Assembly: GCA_900315525.1 (NCBI GenBank)
Contig: OMZO01000011.1
Span: 62,001 to 126,000, forward strand
Length of the DNA stretch: 64,000 bases
Reading direction: 5' to 3'
Source of the DNA: an uncultured Prevotella sp.
GTDB lineage: Bacteria; Bacteroidota; Bacteroidia; Bacteroidales; Bacteroidaceae
The first letter of the stretch is position 1, and each line of letters begins with the position of its first letter. Positions 27,619 to 36,037 of this stretch are shown here, piece by piece. The notes beneath the pieces are model-generated. The model was not told the DNA's origin, did not search any database, and saw only the letters and a program-made list of their open reading frames with translations. Position numbers and translations under genes: made by a program.

Positions 27619-27998
27619 TTCTTATTCTGATTCATCTTCGACTCCACACTCAGCGTAGCATGGGGTACTGCACGAAGACGCTCCTTGGGAATAAGCTTAC
27701 CTGTGATACGGTCAATACCATAGGTCTTATTCTCAATACGGACAAGCGCCGCTTTCAAACCTTGGATAAACTTCTGCTGACGGGCAGCCATCGTAATCAG
27801 CTCTTCTTTCGACTGCGTGGCACTACCCTCTTCCAGAGCCTTGTAGGTGGGTGATGTATCATCCACATCGTTGCTGTCCTGATTCGTCAGGACACGCATC
27901 ATCTGGTCGTAGTCGCGTTTAGCCAAGGCCATCTTCTCATTAATAATCTGACGGAACTCTTCCAGTTCCTCATCAGTGTAACGTGTCTTCTCTGCCAT
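27615..27998 (-). CDS. DksA/TraR-family protein lacking zinc-finger cysteines
   Basis: A 127-residue DksA/TraR-like protein: N-terminal coiled coil (~10-95) with an acidic tip (DSNDVDDTSPTYKALEEG), then YGIDRITGKLIPKERLRAVPHATLS, the region that carries the C4 zinc finger in DksA. All four Cys positions are replaced; the protein contains no Cys at all. In DksA the coiled-coil tip reaches the RNA polymerase secondary channel. Here the fold must be held without zinc. It lies between ileS (24-nt gap) and lspA. Confidence 0.8.
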   Translation of the reverse strand: MAEKTRYTDEELEEFRQIINEKMALAKRDYDQMMRVLTNQDSNDVDDTSPTYKALEEGSATQSKEELITMAARQQKFIQGLKAALVRIENKTYGIDRITGKLIPKERLRAVPHATLSVESKMNQNKK

Positions 27999-28022
27999 AA
28001 GTGTTGAGATGTTAAGTTATTA

Positions 28023-31000
28023 TCAGTTTTTCAATATTTTAATGTTCAACTTGAAGTCATCGAAGTCAACTTCCTGACCATCATTAGGTTGCAGTGCGAT
28101 TTCATCTGCAAGAACCTGAGTCTTGATATAGTCGGCAAAACTATCTACAGACTTCTGCACCTCATCGTTAGGAGCGATGACGACATTGATTCTGTCGGTA
28201 ATCTCAAGCCCACTCTCCTTACGGATATTCTGGATGCGGTTAATCAGCTCACGGGCCATACCCTCGTTCTTGAGTTCATCCGTCAATTCCACCTCGAGAG
28301 CGACAGTAAGATTACCCTCGTTGGCGACAAGCCAGCCTGGGATATCCTCAGAGATAATCTCTACATCGACAGCTTCAACAGTGAGTTGCTGACCTTCCAC
28401 CTCGATGGCGATAGTACCTTGCTTCTCGAGTTCTGCTATCTGTTCCTGAGAGAGTTCTCCCATGACGGCAGCCACACCCTTCATCAACTTGCCAAACTTC
28501 TTACCCATCGTACGGAAGTTACACTTCACCTTCTTCACCAGTACGCCGGCACCCTCCACGAAACGAAGTTCCTTGACGTTTACCTCGTTCATGATCAGGT
28601 TCTTCACTGCCTCGATATGCTTCTGCTGTTCCTCATCGACGGCAGGAATCATAATGGCCTGCAGCGGCTGACGCACCTTGATATTCACCTTGCGACGCAG
28701 GGCGAGCACCATAGAGGTAATCTTCTGAGCCATCTGCATACGGGCCTCCAAATCCTTGTCGATCTGAGCCTCATCAGCTACAGGGAACTTGTCGAGGTGT
28801 ACAGAGTCGAGCTTACCTCCCAGATCCTTGTAAAGCTGGTCTGCATAGAACGGTGCAAACGGAGCCAGCAGCTTGGCTACTGTCATCAGGCAAGTATAGA
28901 GTGTCTGGTAAGCACTCAGTTTGTCCTCCGACATCTCCTTACCCCAGAAACGCTTACGGTTCAGACGGACATACCAGTTAGAGAGATCATCGTTGACGAA
29001 GGCATCAATCAATCGACCTGCACGCGTAGGATCATAACCGTCAAGTTCTGTCTCCACACCCTTGATGAGCGTGTTCAGACAAGAAAGAATCCAACGATCG
29101 ATCTCAGGACGCTTCTCGAAAGCTACCTGTGCCATCTCAGGATCAAAACCATCGACATTAGCATATAGGGCAAAGAAGCTATACGTATTATATAAAGTTC
29201 CGAAGAACTTACGGCGAACCTCATCAACACCCTCTGGGTCGAACTTCAGATTGTCCCAGGGCTCTGAATTGGTCATCATATAGAGACGGACGGCATCGGA
29301 GCCAAACTTGCCAATCATATCAAAGGGGTTCACCACATTACCTACATGCTTCGACATCTTATTACCCTTAGCATCAAGCACAAGACCTGAAGAAATGACA
29401 TTCTTAAAGGCCACAGAGTCGAAGATCATCGTAGCAATGGCATGCAGCGTGAAGAACCATCCACGCGTCTGATCGACACCCTCATTGATAAAGTCGCAGG
29501 GGAATGCAATACGGTTATCTATCAATTCCTTGTTCTCAAATGGATAGTGAATCTGGGCGTATGGCATTGAACCAGAATCGAACCAGACATCAATCAGGTC
29601 AGTCTCACGTTTCATCGGCTTGCCACTCTCGCTGACAAGAACGATATTATCGACATACGGACGATGGAGATCAATCTTGTCATAGTTCTCCTTCGACCAG
29701 TCACAGGGAACGAAGCCCTTATCCTTCAACGGGTTCGACTGCATAAAGCCAGCCTTTACTGCCTTCTCGATTTCATTATAGAGTTCCTCTACACTACCGA
29801 TACAGATTTCCTTGCCGTCCTCATCGCGCCAGATAGGCAGCGGGGTTCCCCAGAAACGAGAACGAGAGAGATTCCAATCATTCAGGTTCTCCAACCAGTT
29901 GCCAAAGCGGCCTGTACCAGTTGATTCCGGCTGCCAATTGATAGTCTTGTTCAGTTCGAACATACGGTCTTTCTTCGCCGTAGAGCGAATGAACCAAGAG
30001 TCGAGCGGATAGTAGAGCACAGGTTTGTCAGTACGCCAGCAGTGCGGATAGTTGTGTACATGCTTCTCTATCTTCAGCGCTGTACCTTCCTGTTTCATCT
30101 CCATGCAGATCACGATGTTCAGGTCCTCTGCCTTCGAGGCAGCCTGCTCATCATACTTGCCATCTTTGTTGAACTCAGGTGCATAGGCATTCTTCACATA
30201 GTCACCGGCATGATGGCTATAGCCTGCCTTGTCTACACATTGGGCTACGAAGTTATTGTCGAGTTCCTCCATCACGTAGTACTTACCCTGCAGGTCAACC
30301 ATCGGACGAGTCTCACCTTTCTTATTTATAAGGAAGAGGCTTGGGATATGAGCATCCTTGGCCACCTTCGCGTCGTCAGCACCAAAGGTCGGCGCGATAT
30401 GCACGATACCAGCACCATCCTCTGTCGTCACATAGTCTCCTGGAATCACACGGAAAGCCTCACTCTCCATCTCAACAAATTGATCCTTGCCATTCTCACC
30501 TGCAAAGACCTTCTCGGGATGAGCCTCGGCATAGGCCTTCACATAGTCGGCAGCATTCTGATCGAGTTTAGCTGAAGGCTTTACCCAAGGCATCAGTTGC
30601 TGATACTTCAGACCAACCAGTTCTTCACCTTTATAGTGTCCTACGATACGATAGGGAACAAACTTCTCGCCCTTGTTGTATTCCGGCATCTCGTCGCCAT
30701 CAGTAATGTTACCCTCTGGAGCCAGATAGGCATTCAAACGACTTTCTGCCAGAATGATGGTGATCTTCTCACCATTATAGGCGTTATAGGTCTCAACAGC
30801 CACATAGTCAATTTTCGGACCGACGCAAAGTGCTGTGTTTGAAGGCAATGTCCAAGGGGTTGTCGTCCAAGCCACGAAATAAGGCGTACCCCAATTGGTC
30901 CACTCGGCTTTGGGATTCGTAGCCTTGAAGAGGGCTGTCACCGTCGTGTCCTTCACATCACGATAACAACCAGGCTGGTTCAACTCATGACTTGAAAGAC

Positions 31001-31583
31001 CCGTTCCTGCTGCAGGCGAATACGGCTGGATGGTATATCCCTTATAAAGCAAACCTTTGTTGTAGAACTGCTGGAGCAGCCACCACAAAGTCTCGATATA
31101 CTTATTGTCATAGGTGATATACGGATCATCGAGATCGACGAAATAGCCCATTTTCTCTGTCAGTTCGCGCCACTCCTGAGTGAACATCATGACATTCTCA
31201 CGACACTTCTTATTATAGTCCTCCGTAGAAATATATTTCTCTGAGGCCTTGTTGTCGATGTCCGCCTTGGTGATGCCCAGTTCTTTCTCCACACCAAGTT
31301 CAACGGGCAGTCCGTGCGTATCCCAACCAGCCTTACGCTTCACCTGAAATCCCTTCATCGTCTTATAACGGTTGAAGGTATCCTTGATTGTTCTAGCCAG
31401 TACATGGTGGATGCCAGGGTGACCGTTAGCAGAGGGAGGTCCCTCAAAGAAGACAAACTGTGGACAGCCCTCACGTTCTTCAACGGAGCGCCAGAACACA
31501 TTCTTCTCACGCCACATCTCAAGGATGTCGTTGTTCACCTGCGTCAAATTCAAGCCATTATGCTCGGCAAATTTCTTAGACAT
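28023..31583 (-). CDS. ileS: Isoleucyl-tRNA synthetase
   Basis: A 1186-residue class I synthetase. The HIGH-type motif occurs as PSANGHPGIHHVL in the N-terminal Rossmann fold and the KMSKS motif as GNKMSKHVGN. The editing (CP1) domain and long C-terminal anticodon-binding part are present. It is of the eukaryote-like long form. It heads an eight-gene minus-strand operon down to DUF3256 in which gaps never exceed 24 nt. Confidence 0.96.
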   Translation of the reverse strand: MSKKFAEHNGLNLTQVNNDILEMWREKNVFWRSVEEREGCPQFVFFEGPPSANGHPGIHHVLARTIKDTFNRYKTMKGFQVKRKAGWDTHGLPVELGVEKELGITKADIDNKASEKYISTEDYNKKCRENVMMFTQEWRELTEKMGYFVDLDDPYITYDNKYIETLWWLLQQFYNKGLLYKGYTIQPYSPAAGTGLSSHELNQPGCYRDVKDTTVTALFKATNPKAEWTNWGTPYFVAWTTTPWTLPSNTALCVGPKIDYVAVETYNAYNGEKITIILAESRLNAYLAPEGNITDGDEMPEYNKGEKFVPYRIVGHYKGEELVGLKYQQLMPWVKPSAKLDQNAADYVKAYAEAHPEKVFAGENGKDQFVEMESEAFRVIPGDYVTTEDGAGIVHIAPTFGADDAKVAKDAHIPSLFLINKKGETRPMVDLQGKYYVMEELDNNFVAQCVDKAGYSHHAGDYVKNAYAPEFNKDGKYDEQAASKAEDLNIVICMEMKQEGTALKIEKHVHNYPHCWRTDKPVLYYPLDSWFIRSTAKKDRMFELNKTINWQPESTGTGRFGNWLENLNDWNLSRSRFWGTPLPIWRDEDGKEICIGSVEELYNEIEKAVKAGFMQSNPLKDKGFVPCDWSKENYDKIDLHRPYVDNIVLVSESGKPMKRETDLIDVWFDSGSMPYAQIHYPFENKELIDNRIAFPCDFINEGVDQTRGWFFTLHAIATMIFDSVAFKNVISSGLVLDAKGNKMSKHVGNVVNPFDMIGKFGSDAVRLYMMTNSEPWDNLKFDPEGVDEVRRKFFGTLYNTYSFFALYANVDGFDPEMAQVAFEKRPEIDRWILSCLNTLIKGVETELDGYDPTRAGRLIDAFVNDDLSNWYVRLNRKRFWGKEMSEDKLSAYQTLYTCLMTVAKLLAPFAPFYADQLYKDLGGKLDSVHLDKFPVADEAQIDKDLEARMQMAQKITSMVLALRRKVNIKVRQPLQAIMIPAVDEEQQKHIEAVKNLIMNEVNVKELRFVEGAGVLVKKVKCNFRTMGKKFGKLMKGVAAVMGELSQEQIAELEKQGTIAIEVEGQQLTVEAVDVEIISEDIPGWLVANEGNLTVALEVELTDELKNEGMARELINRIQNIRKESGLEITDRINVVIAPNDEVQKSVDSFADYIKTQVLADEIALQPNDGQEVDFDDFKLNIKILKN

Positions 31584-31631
31584 ATCTATCTGTTTTCTTT
31601 TATTAAGATTCGCTTGTCAATTTATAGGGTG

Positions 31632-31662
31632 CAAAGGTACTAAAAATATTTCAGTCAACAAA
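31632..31662 (-). promoter_or_regulatory. Predicted promoter of the ileS operon (TTTG-19 nt-TACCTTTG)
   Basis: -7 TACCTTTG at 31632-31639 and -33 TTTG at 31659-31662 on the minus strand, 19 nt apart; leader of about 45 nt. Confidence 0.7.
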
Positions 31663-31721
31663 AGGAAATAGTTTTTTTTAATATTTCTAATAAAAAAGAA
31701 CGTTTTTACAAATAAATTTCC

Positions 31722-31729
31722 TACTTTTG
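31722..31729 (+). promoter_or_regulatory. Predicted -7 box (TACTTTTG) of the dcuB-like gene
   Basis: Exact TAnnTTTG match 39 bp before the chosen ATG. No -33 TTG at the usual spacing. Confidence 0.55.
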
Positions 31730-31768
31730 CAGTGGAATAGAAAAAAAAAACCTAAAAACAATTTATCT

Positions 31769-33140
31769 ATGGTAACATTTACTATGATTTTGCAGCTCTG
31801 TATTGTACTTGGAGCTTTGTGGGTGGGCTCACGCTATGGCAGTCTTGCCCTTGGTGCCATCTCAGGTATTGGCCTGGCCATCCTTGTATTCGGCTTTGGA
31901 CTAAAGCCAGGAACCCCGCCGACAGATGTTATTTACATTATTATCGCAGCCGTAACCTGTGCTGGTATCATGCAAGCATCAGGCGGTATGGACTGGCTTA
32001 TCCAGATTGCAGAGCGTCTGCTCCGCAAGCATCCAGACCGCATCACCTTCCTGGCACCCCTAACCACCTTCTTCCTGACGGTGCTTGTGGGTACAGGTCA
32101 CGTAGTCTATACCTTGATGCCGATTATCTGCGATATCGCCCTGAAGAAAGGCATCCGTCCTGAACGCCCCTGCGGTGTGGCTTCTATCGCCTCTCAGGTG
32201 GGTATTACCTGTTCTCCAATTGCCGCTGCTGTCGTGGCCTTCGTATCCATCTCTAATGCCAACCACTTCGACGTTACCATTCCTGGGGTGCTGATGATTT
32301 CTATCCCGGCTTGCGTTTGTGGTCTGATGGCTGCAGCTGCAGCTTCCTACCATCGTGGTCTCGACCTCGACAAGGATCCTCAGTTCCAAAAGAAGCTTCA
32401 GGATCCCGCCCAGCGTGAATATATCTATGGAGGTGGTGCAACCACACTTGACAAGGAGATTCCACAGTCTGCAAAGAATGCCGTCTTCTGCCATTAAAGG
32501 TAGCCAAGGACTGATTCTCGATGAGAACATGACACTGACTGCCGACCAGCTGGTAAAGGCGAAGGTTCACGTTACTGGTATGACCGAGTGGTTCAGTAAG
32601 CCTCTGGCCATGAACATCGTAATCCAGATTGTAATGATCTCTGCTGCCGCCTTGATGATTATTTTCTGCAAGGCTGCACCGAAGAAAGCCGTTTCTGGTC
32701 CAGTGTGGCAGTCTGGTATGGTTGCCGTTGTAGCTATCTACGGCATCGCCTGGCTGGCTGACACCTATTTCTCAAACTACATGGGTGAGATGCAGACCAT
32801 GCTGGCTGACATCGTCAAGGAGTATCCATGGTCTATCGCACTGGTATTCTTCATGGTGTCTGTGCTTATCAATTCTCAAGGTGCTGTTGTCGTAGCCATG
32901 CTGCCCCTCGCCTACTCGTTAGGTATCTCTGGTCCAGTGTTGCTGGGTGTGTTGCCTTCTGTCTATGGCTATTTCTTCATCCCTAACTATCCTTCAGATA
33001 TTGCCACCGTGAACTTCGACCGTTCTGGTACTACTGTGATTGGTAAGTATCTGCTGAACCACTCCTTCATGATGCCTGGTCTCATCAGCGTCTGTGTTTC
33101 CACCATCGTGGCTTATACCTTATCAATGATTCTCTATTAA
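31769..33140 (+). pseudogene. dcuB: Anaerobic C4-dicarboxylate transporter (DcuA/DcuB family), frameshifted
   Basis: The gene reads in two frames. Codons from ATG 31769 give the N-terminal half (MVTFTMILQLCIVLGALWVGSRYG ... YIYGGGATTLDKEIPQSAKNAVF) and stop at 32495-32497. The C-terminal half (ENMTLTADQLVKAKVHVTGMTEWF ... STIVAYTLSMILY) is open in the +1 frame and ends at 33140. Joined, it would be about 455 residues, the family length. The switch lies at about 32480-32497 with no slippery heptamer or homopolymer. The hydrophobic segment expected at the join is not visible, so sequence may also be lost. Dcu proteins exchange fumarate and succinate. The start at 31769 is chosen over an in-frame Met at 31727 inside the promoter. 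Confidence 0.75.
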
Positions 33141-33160
33141 TAAGACAGCATCATACAAAC

Positions 33161-33195
33161 AAAGAGGAGTTTCATCGTCTGAAGCTCCTCTTTTT
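33161..33195 (+). terminator. Rho-independent terminator of the dcuB-like gene
   Basis: A 13-bp stem with one G-U pair (33161-33173 with 33181-33193), 7-nt loop and T-tract, 20 bp past the stop. Confidence 0.8.
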
Positions 33196-33208
33196 ATTAA
33201 TACCCATC

Positions 33209-34528
33209 TTATTCTGCTGCCTTATCGTGTATCACAAGTTTGATCTTGGAAATCCTGTAATTATCAAGTTCTACAACCTCAAAGGTGAAGTTCTTAAAGT
33301 CTATCTTCTCATGCAGTACAGGGAAATCACCTTTTATTTCCAGCAAGAGACCTGCCAGTGAATCGGCATCACCCTCTACCTCCTCAAAGGTCTCGTCGTC
33401 GATATCGAGAATCTTAAAGAAATCACTCAGAAGTGTCTTTCCCTCAAACACATAAGTATTAGCATTGATACGGGTATAGGTCTTTTCCTCCTCATCATAT
33501 TCATCGTTGATCTCACCAACAATCTCTTCGAGGATATCCTCCAATGTAATGATACCACTGGTTCCACCGAACTCATCAACCACTATTGCGATATGCACCT
33601 TGTTCTCCTGGAAGTCGCGCAAAAGGTCATCAATCTTCTTGGTCTCAGGCACGAAATAAGGCGGACGTATCAGAGACTGCCAGCGGAAATTGGCTGGTTT
33701 GGAAAGATGGGGTATCAGATCCTTGATGTACAAGATACCACGAATATTGTCAATAGAGCCCTGATAAACAGGAATACGGGAGTAGTTATTCTCAATAATA
33801 CACTTCAGCACATCCTGATAAGAAGTGCGGAAATCCAGATCAACAACATCCTGACGGCTAGTCATCACCTCTTTCGCTGTCTCGTCGCCAAACCGAACGA
33901 TGCCTTCCAACATATTCTTCTCCTCCTTCAGGTCATTCTCGTCTGTCAGTTCCAATGCCTGTTCAAGGTCATCGACACTGAGCACATGATTCTCTTTCTG
34001 CACCACCTTCTCTGCCAACAAACCAGAGCGCAACAAGATAGAGGATAATGGATAGAACACCTTACGCAGAGATGTGATGCCAGGAGCGGAGAAACGACAG
34101 AAAGCCAGCACATGCTGAGCAGCATAGACCTTTGGCATAATCTCTCCGAAAAGCAGCAACACGAAGGTGAGCAGTACGGTAATCATGACAAATTGCAACC
34201 AATAGGCTGTGCCAAAATCTACCACATGGGCAAAGAAATAGTTACAGAGCATGATGATGGTAACATTCACAAGATTGTTGGTAATGAGAATCGTTGCCAA
34301 TGTACGTTCTGAATCATCCCTCAAGGCAGAAATCTGGCGGTCTCTCTCATTCTTATCCTCATCCAGTTCGTTAAGATCGTTCGGCGATAGCGAGAAAAAA
34401 GCAATCTCAGAACCAGAGGCATAGCCAGAGAATACCAACAATATACAAGCCAAAACGCCTGCTATGATGGCACCCGTAGTAGGATTCAGGAATTGAACTT
34501 CACTGAATAATTGTTGAAGATAGTCCAT
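33209..34528 (-). CDS. gldE: Gliding motility-associated protein GldE (CBS/CorC transporter-like)
   Basis: 439 residues: an N-terminal DUF21/CNNM-type membrane domain (~15-200), paired CBS domains (~210-340, SRQDVVDLDFRTSYQDVLKCI... GILYIKDLIPHL... IVVDEFGGTSGIITLEDILEEIVGEI) and a C-terminal CorC/HlyC domain. The sequence and the position directly after ssb are those of Bacteroidota GldE. It probably acts in cation homeostasis; the link to gliding is historic and need not apply here. It starts 3 bp after the ssb stop. Confidence 0.85.
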   Translation of the reverse strand: MDYLQQLFSEVQFLNPTTGAIIAGVLACILLVFSGYASGSEIAFFSLSPNDLNELDEDKNERDRQISALRDDSERTLATILITNNLVNVTIIMLCNYFFAHVVDFGTAYWLQFVMITVLLTFVLLLFGEIMPKVYAAQHVLAFCRFSAPGITSLRKVFYPLSSILLRSGLLAEKVVQKENHVLSVDDLEQALELTDENDLKEEKNMLEGIVRFGDETAKEVMTSRQDVVDLDFRTSYQDVLKCIIENNYSRIPVYQGSIDNIRGILYIKDLIPHLSKPANFRWQSLIRPPYFVPETKKIDDLLRDFQENKVHIAIVVDEFGGTSGIITLEDILEEIVGEINDEYDEEEKTYTRINANTYVFEGKTLLSDFFKILDIDDETFEEVEGDADSLAGLLLEIKGDFPVLHEKIDFKNFTFEVVELDNYRISKIKLVIHDKAAE

Positions 34529-34531
34529 TGA

Positions 34532-34948
34532 TTAGAACGGAAGCACCTCGTCGGGCTTGTTATCGGGCTGAGGAGCCGAGACTGGCTCGTTAACAGCTGT
34601 CGTACCAACATTGCCAACAGGTTTCGGTGAAAGCAGCTCCATATTGTCTGCCCAAATCTCTGTAGCATAACGACGCTGCCCCTGTTTATCATCATAAGTC
34701 GTATAACGAATACGACCTTCGATATACAGCTTGTCACCCTTATGTACATATTTTTCTACGATTTCTGCCAAACGACGCCATAAAATGACATTATGCCAAT
34801 CGGTATGGTCAGGAACCTGTGTACCATTCTGTAAAGTATAGCCACGTTCTGTTGTTGCCAGACGCAGACGAGCCACAGCAACACCCTGATCTACGTATCT
34901 GACCTCAGGATCCTGGCCTACATTACCTATTAACATCACCTTATTCAT
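34532..34948 (-). CDS. ssb: Single-stranded DNA-binding protein
   Basis: A 138-residue SSB. The OB-fold (~1-105) begins MNKVMLIGNVGQDPEVRYVDQGVAVARLRLAT and contains DWHNVILWRRLAEIVEKYVHKGDKLYIEG. A short linker leads to the acidic tip PDEVLPF that docks partner proteins. It is followed by gldE and overlaps the upstream unknown gene (ATGA). Confidence 0.95.
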   Translation of the reverse strand: MNKVMLIGNVGQDPEVRYVDQGVAVARLRLATTERGYTLQNGTQVPDHTDWHNVILWRRLAEIVEKYVHKGDKLYIEGRIRYTTYDDKQGQRRYATEIWADNMELLSPKPVGNVGTTAVNEPVSAPQPDNKPDEVLPF

Positions 34949-35493
34949 AGTTGCTTAGCCTTTCCAAGATATGTAAAACGGAAATTCTTACCTTTGGCAG
35001 AAGGGAACTGACTACGCTCGTCAACACGGTCGCGAAGATAGTCAACGATACGCTCATAGCAGTCCTGGCCAGATGCAGCCTTCACGCGAGCCACAAACTG
35101 TGTATCACGATACTGGAACTTGCCCGTACCAGGAATCAGCAGCACACGCTTGAAGTCGAGCGAGCCTTCATACCAACCTGGCCTGATCTCATTCAGACGG
35201 CTTACAACAGGAGTCGGACGCTTGATGACACCCTCATCCTCAACAGGATGGATGGCCTTCTTGTCCTTGAAGTCCTGCATCGTAGCTGCTTCCGTCTTGA
35301 TGATAATGAAATAAACACGGGGATGTATCTTGTAACGCTTGGGATAAAACACATCGCTTGCTACGTATTCTCGGATATCAGCCTCCAAATCCGGATCCAT
35401 GCCAATTTCCTCTATATCGCGCAAGAAATCTATAGCTTCATCTACTGTAGAAACAAGCGTTTCACGGTCAAAATAACGTAAGTATAAATTCAT
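34945..35493 (-). CDS. Uncharacterised protein upstream of ssb
   Basis: 182 residues, family not recognised. There is no signal peptide or membrane segment. It has an alpha-helical acidic N-terminus (STVDEAIDFLRDIEEIGMDPDLEADIREYVASD), then strands rich in Arg/Lys and aromatics (KRYKIHPRVYFIIIKTEAATMQDFKD; PGWYEGSLDFKRVLLIPGTGKFQYRDTQFVARV). Its stop overlaps the ssb start, and it lies 25 bp downstream of the tRNA cluster, from which it is probably co-transcribed because no separate -7 box is seen in that gap. Confidence 0.65.
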   Translation of the reverse strand: MNLYLRYFDRETLVSTVDEAIDFLRDIEEIGMDPDLEADIREYVASDVFYPKRYKIHPRVYFIIIKTEAATMQDFKDKKAIHPVEDEGVIKRPTPVVSRLNEIRPGWYEGSLDFKRVLLIPGTGKFQYRDTQFVARVKAASGQDCYERIVDYLRDRVDERSQFPSAKGKNFRFTYLGKAKQL

Positions 35494-35518
35494 TTGAAAA
35501 TGTTGTTTTCCGTAAGAG

Positions 35519-35591
35519 AGCGGAAAACGGGACTCGGACCCGCGACCCCAACCTTGGCAAGGTTGTGCTCTACCAACTGAGCTATTTCCGC
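35519..35591 (-). tRNA. tRNA-Gly (GCC)
   Basis: Cloverleaf on the minus strand: acceptor GCGGAAA/TTTCCGC, anticodon loop TTGCCAA with GCC, T-loop TCCGAGT, discriminator T. CCA is not encoded. Identical in sequence to the copy at 35862-35934. Confidence 0.95.
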
Positions 35592-35619
35592 AGTTTCATT
35601 GAAACTATTCTATTTAAGG

Positions 35620-35703
35620 TGAAGAGGAGGAGACTCGAACTCCCACGTCGCAATTGACACTACCCCCTCAAAGTAGCGCGTCTACCAATTCCGCCACCTC
35701 TCC
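35620..35703 (-). tRNA. tRNA-Leu (GAG)
   Basis: Class II cloverleaf with a long variable arm: acceptor GGAGAGG/CCTCTTC (one G-U), anticodon stem CTACT/GGTAG with loop TTGAGGG, anticodon GAG, discriminator A. Confidence 0.93.
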
Positions 35704-35729
35704 AACAAAAAGATGTGAATAAAAAAGAG

Positions 35730-35811
35730 TGCCCAGAACAGGACTCGAACCTGCACGCCTCGCGGCACACGCACCTGAAACGTGCGCGTCTACCAATTCC
35801 GCCACCTGGGC
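35730..35811 (-). tRNA. tRNA-Leu (CAG)
   Basis: Class II cloverleaf: acceptor GCCCAGG/TCTGGGC, anticodon stem CACGT/GCGTG with loop TTCAGGT, anticodon CAG, long variable arm, discriminator A. Confidence 0.93.
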
Positions 35812-35861
35812 AATTTTTCATTAAGGCCTATCCTTAATGACTCTTTTTTGTTCAGCATTTG

Positions 35862-35934
35862 AGCGGAAAACGGGACTCGGACCCGCGACCCCAACCTTGG
35901 CAAGGTTGTGCTCTACCAACTGAGCTATTTCCGC
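35862..35934 (-). tRNA. tRNA-Gly (GCC), promoter-proximal copy
   Basis: Same sequence as 35519-35591. First of four tRNAs transcribed from the promoter at 35977-36007, in the order Gly-Leu(CAG)-Leu(GAG)-Gly, followed by the unknown gene, ssb and gldE. Confidence 0.95.
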
Positions 35935-35976
35935 AGTTTTAACCCCTTTCAGAGGTGCATTTCTCTAAATGCGGTG

Positions 35977-36036
35977 CAAAGGTAATGCTTTTTTTTGAAC
36001 TGACAAACTTTTCGGGGATTTTTTTTAAAAAAAACT
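35977..36036 (-). promoter_or_regulatory. Strong predicted promoter of the tRNA cluster with A/T upstream tract
   Basis: -7 TACCTTTG (35977-35984) and -33 TTTG (36004-36007), 19 nt apart, preceded on the minus strand by a T8A8 tract and TCCCC. Nearly the same layout precedes tRNA-Arg (51319-51378). The upstream tract may act like an UP element (inference). It also lies where a terminator for nspC would be expected. Confidence 0.7.
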
Positions 36037-36037
36037 T

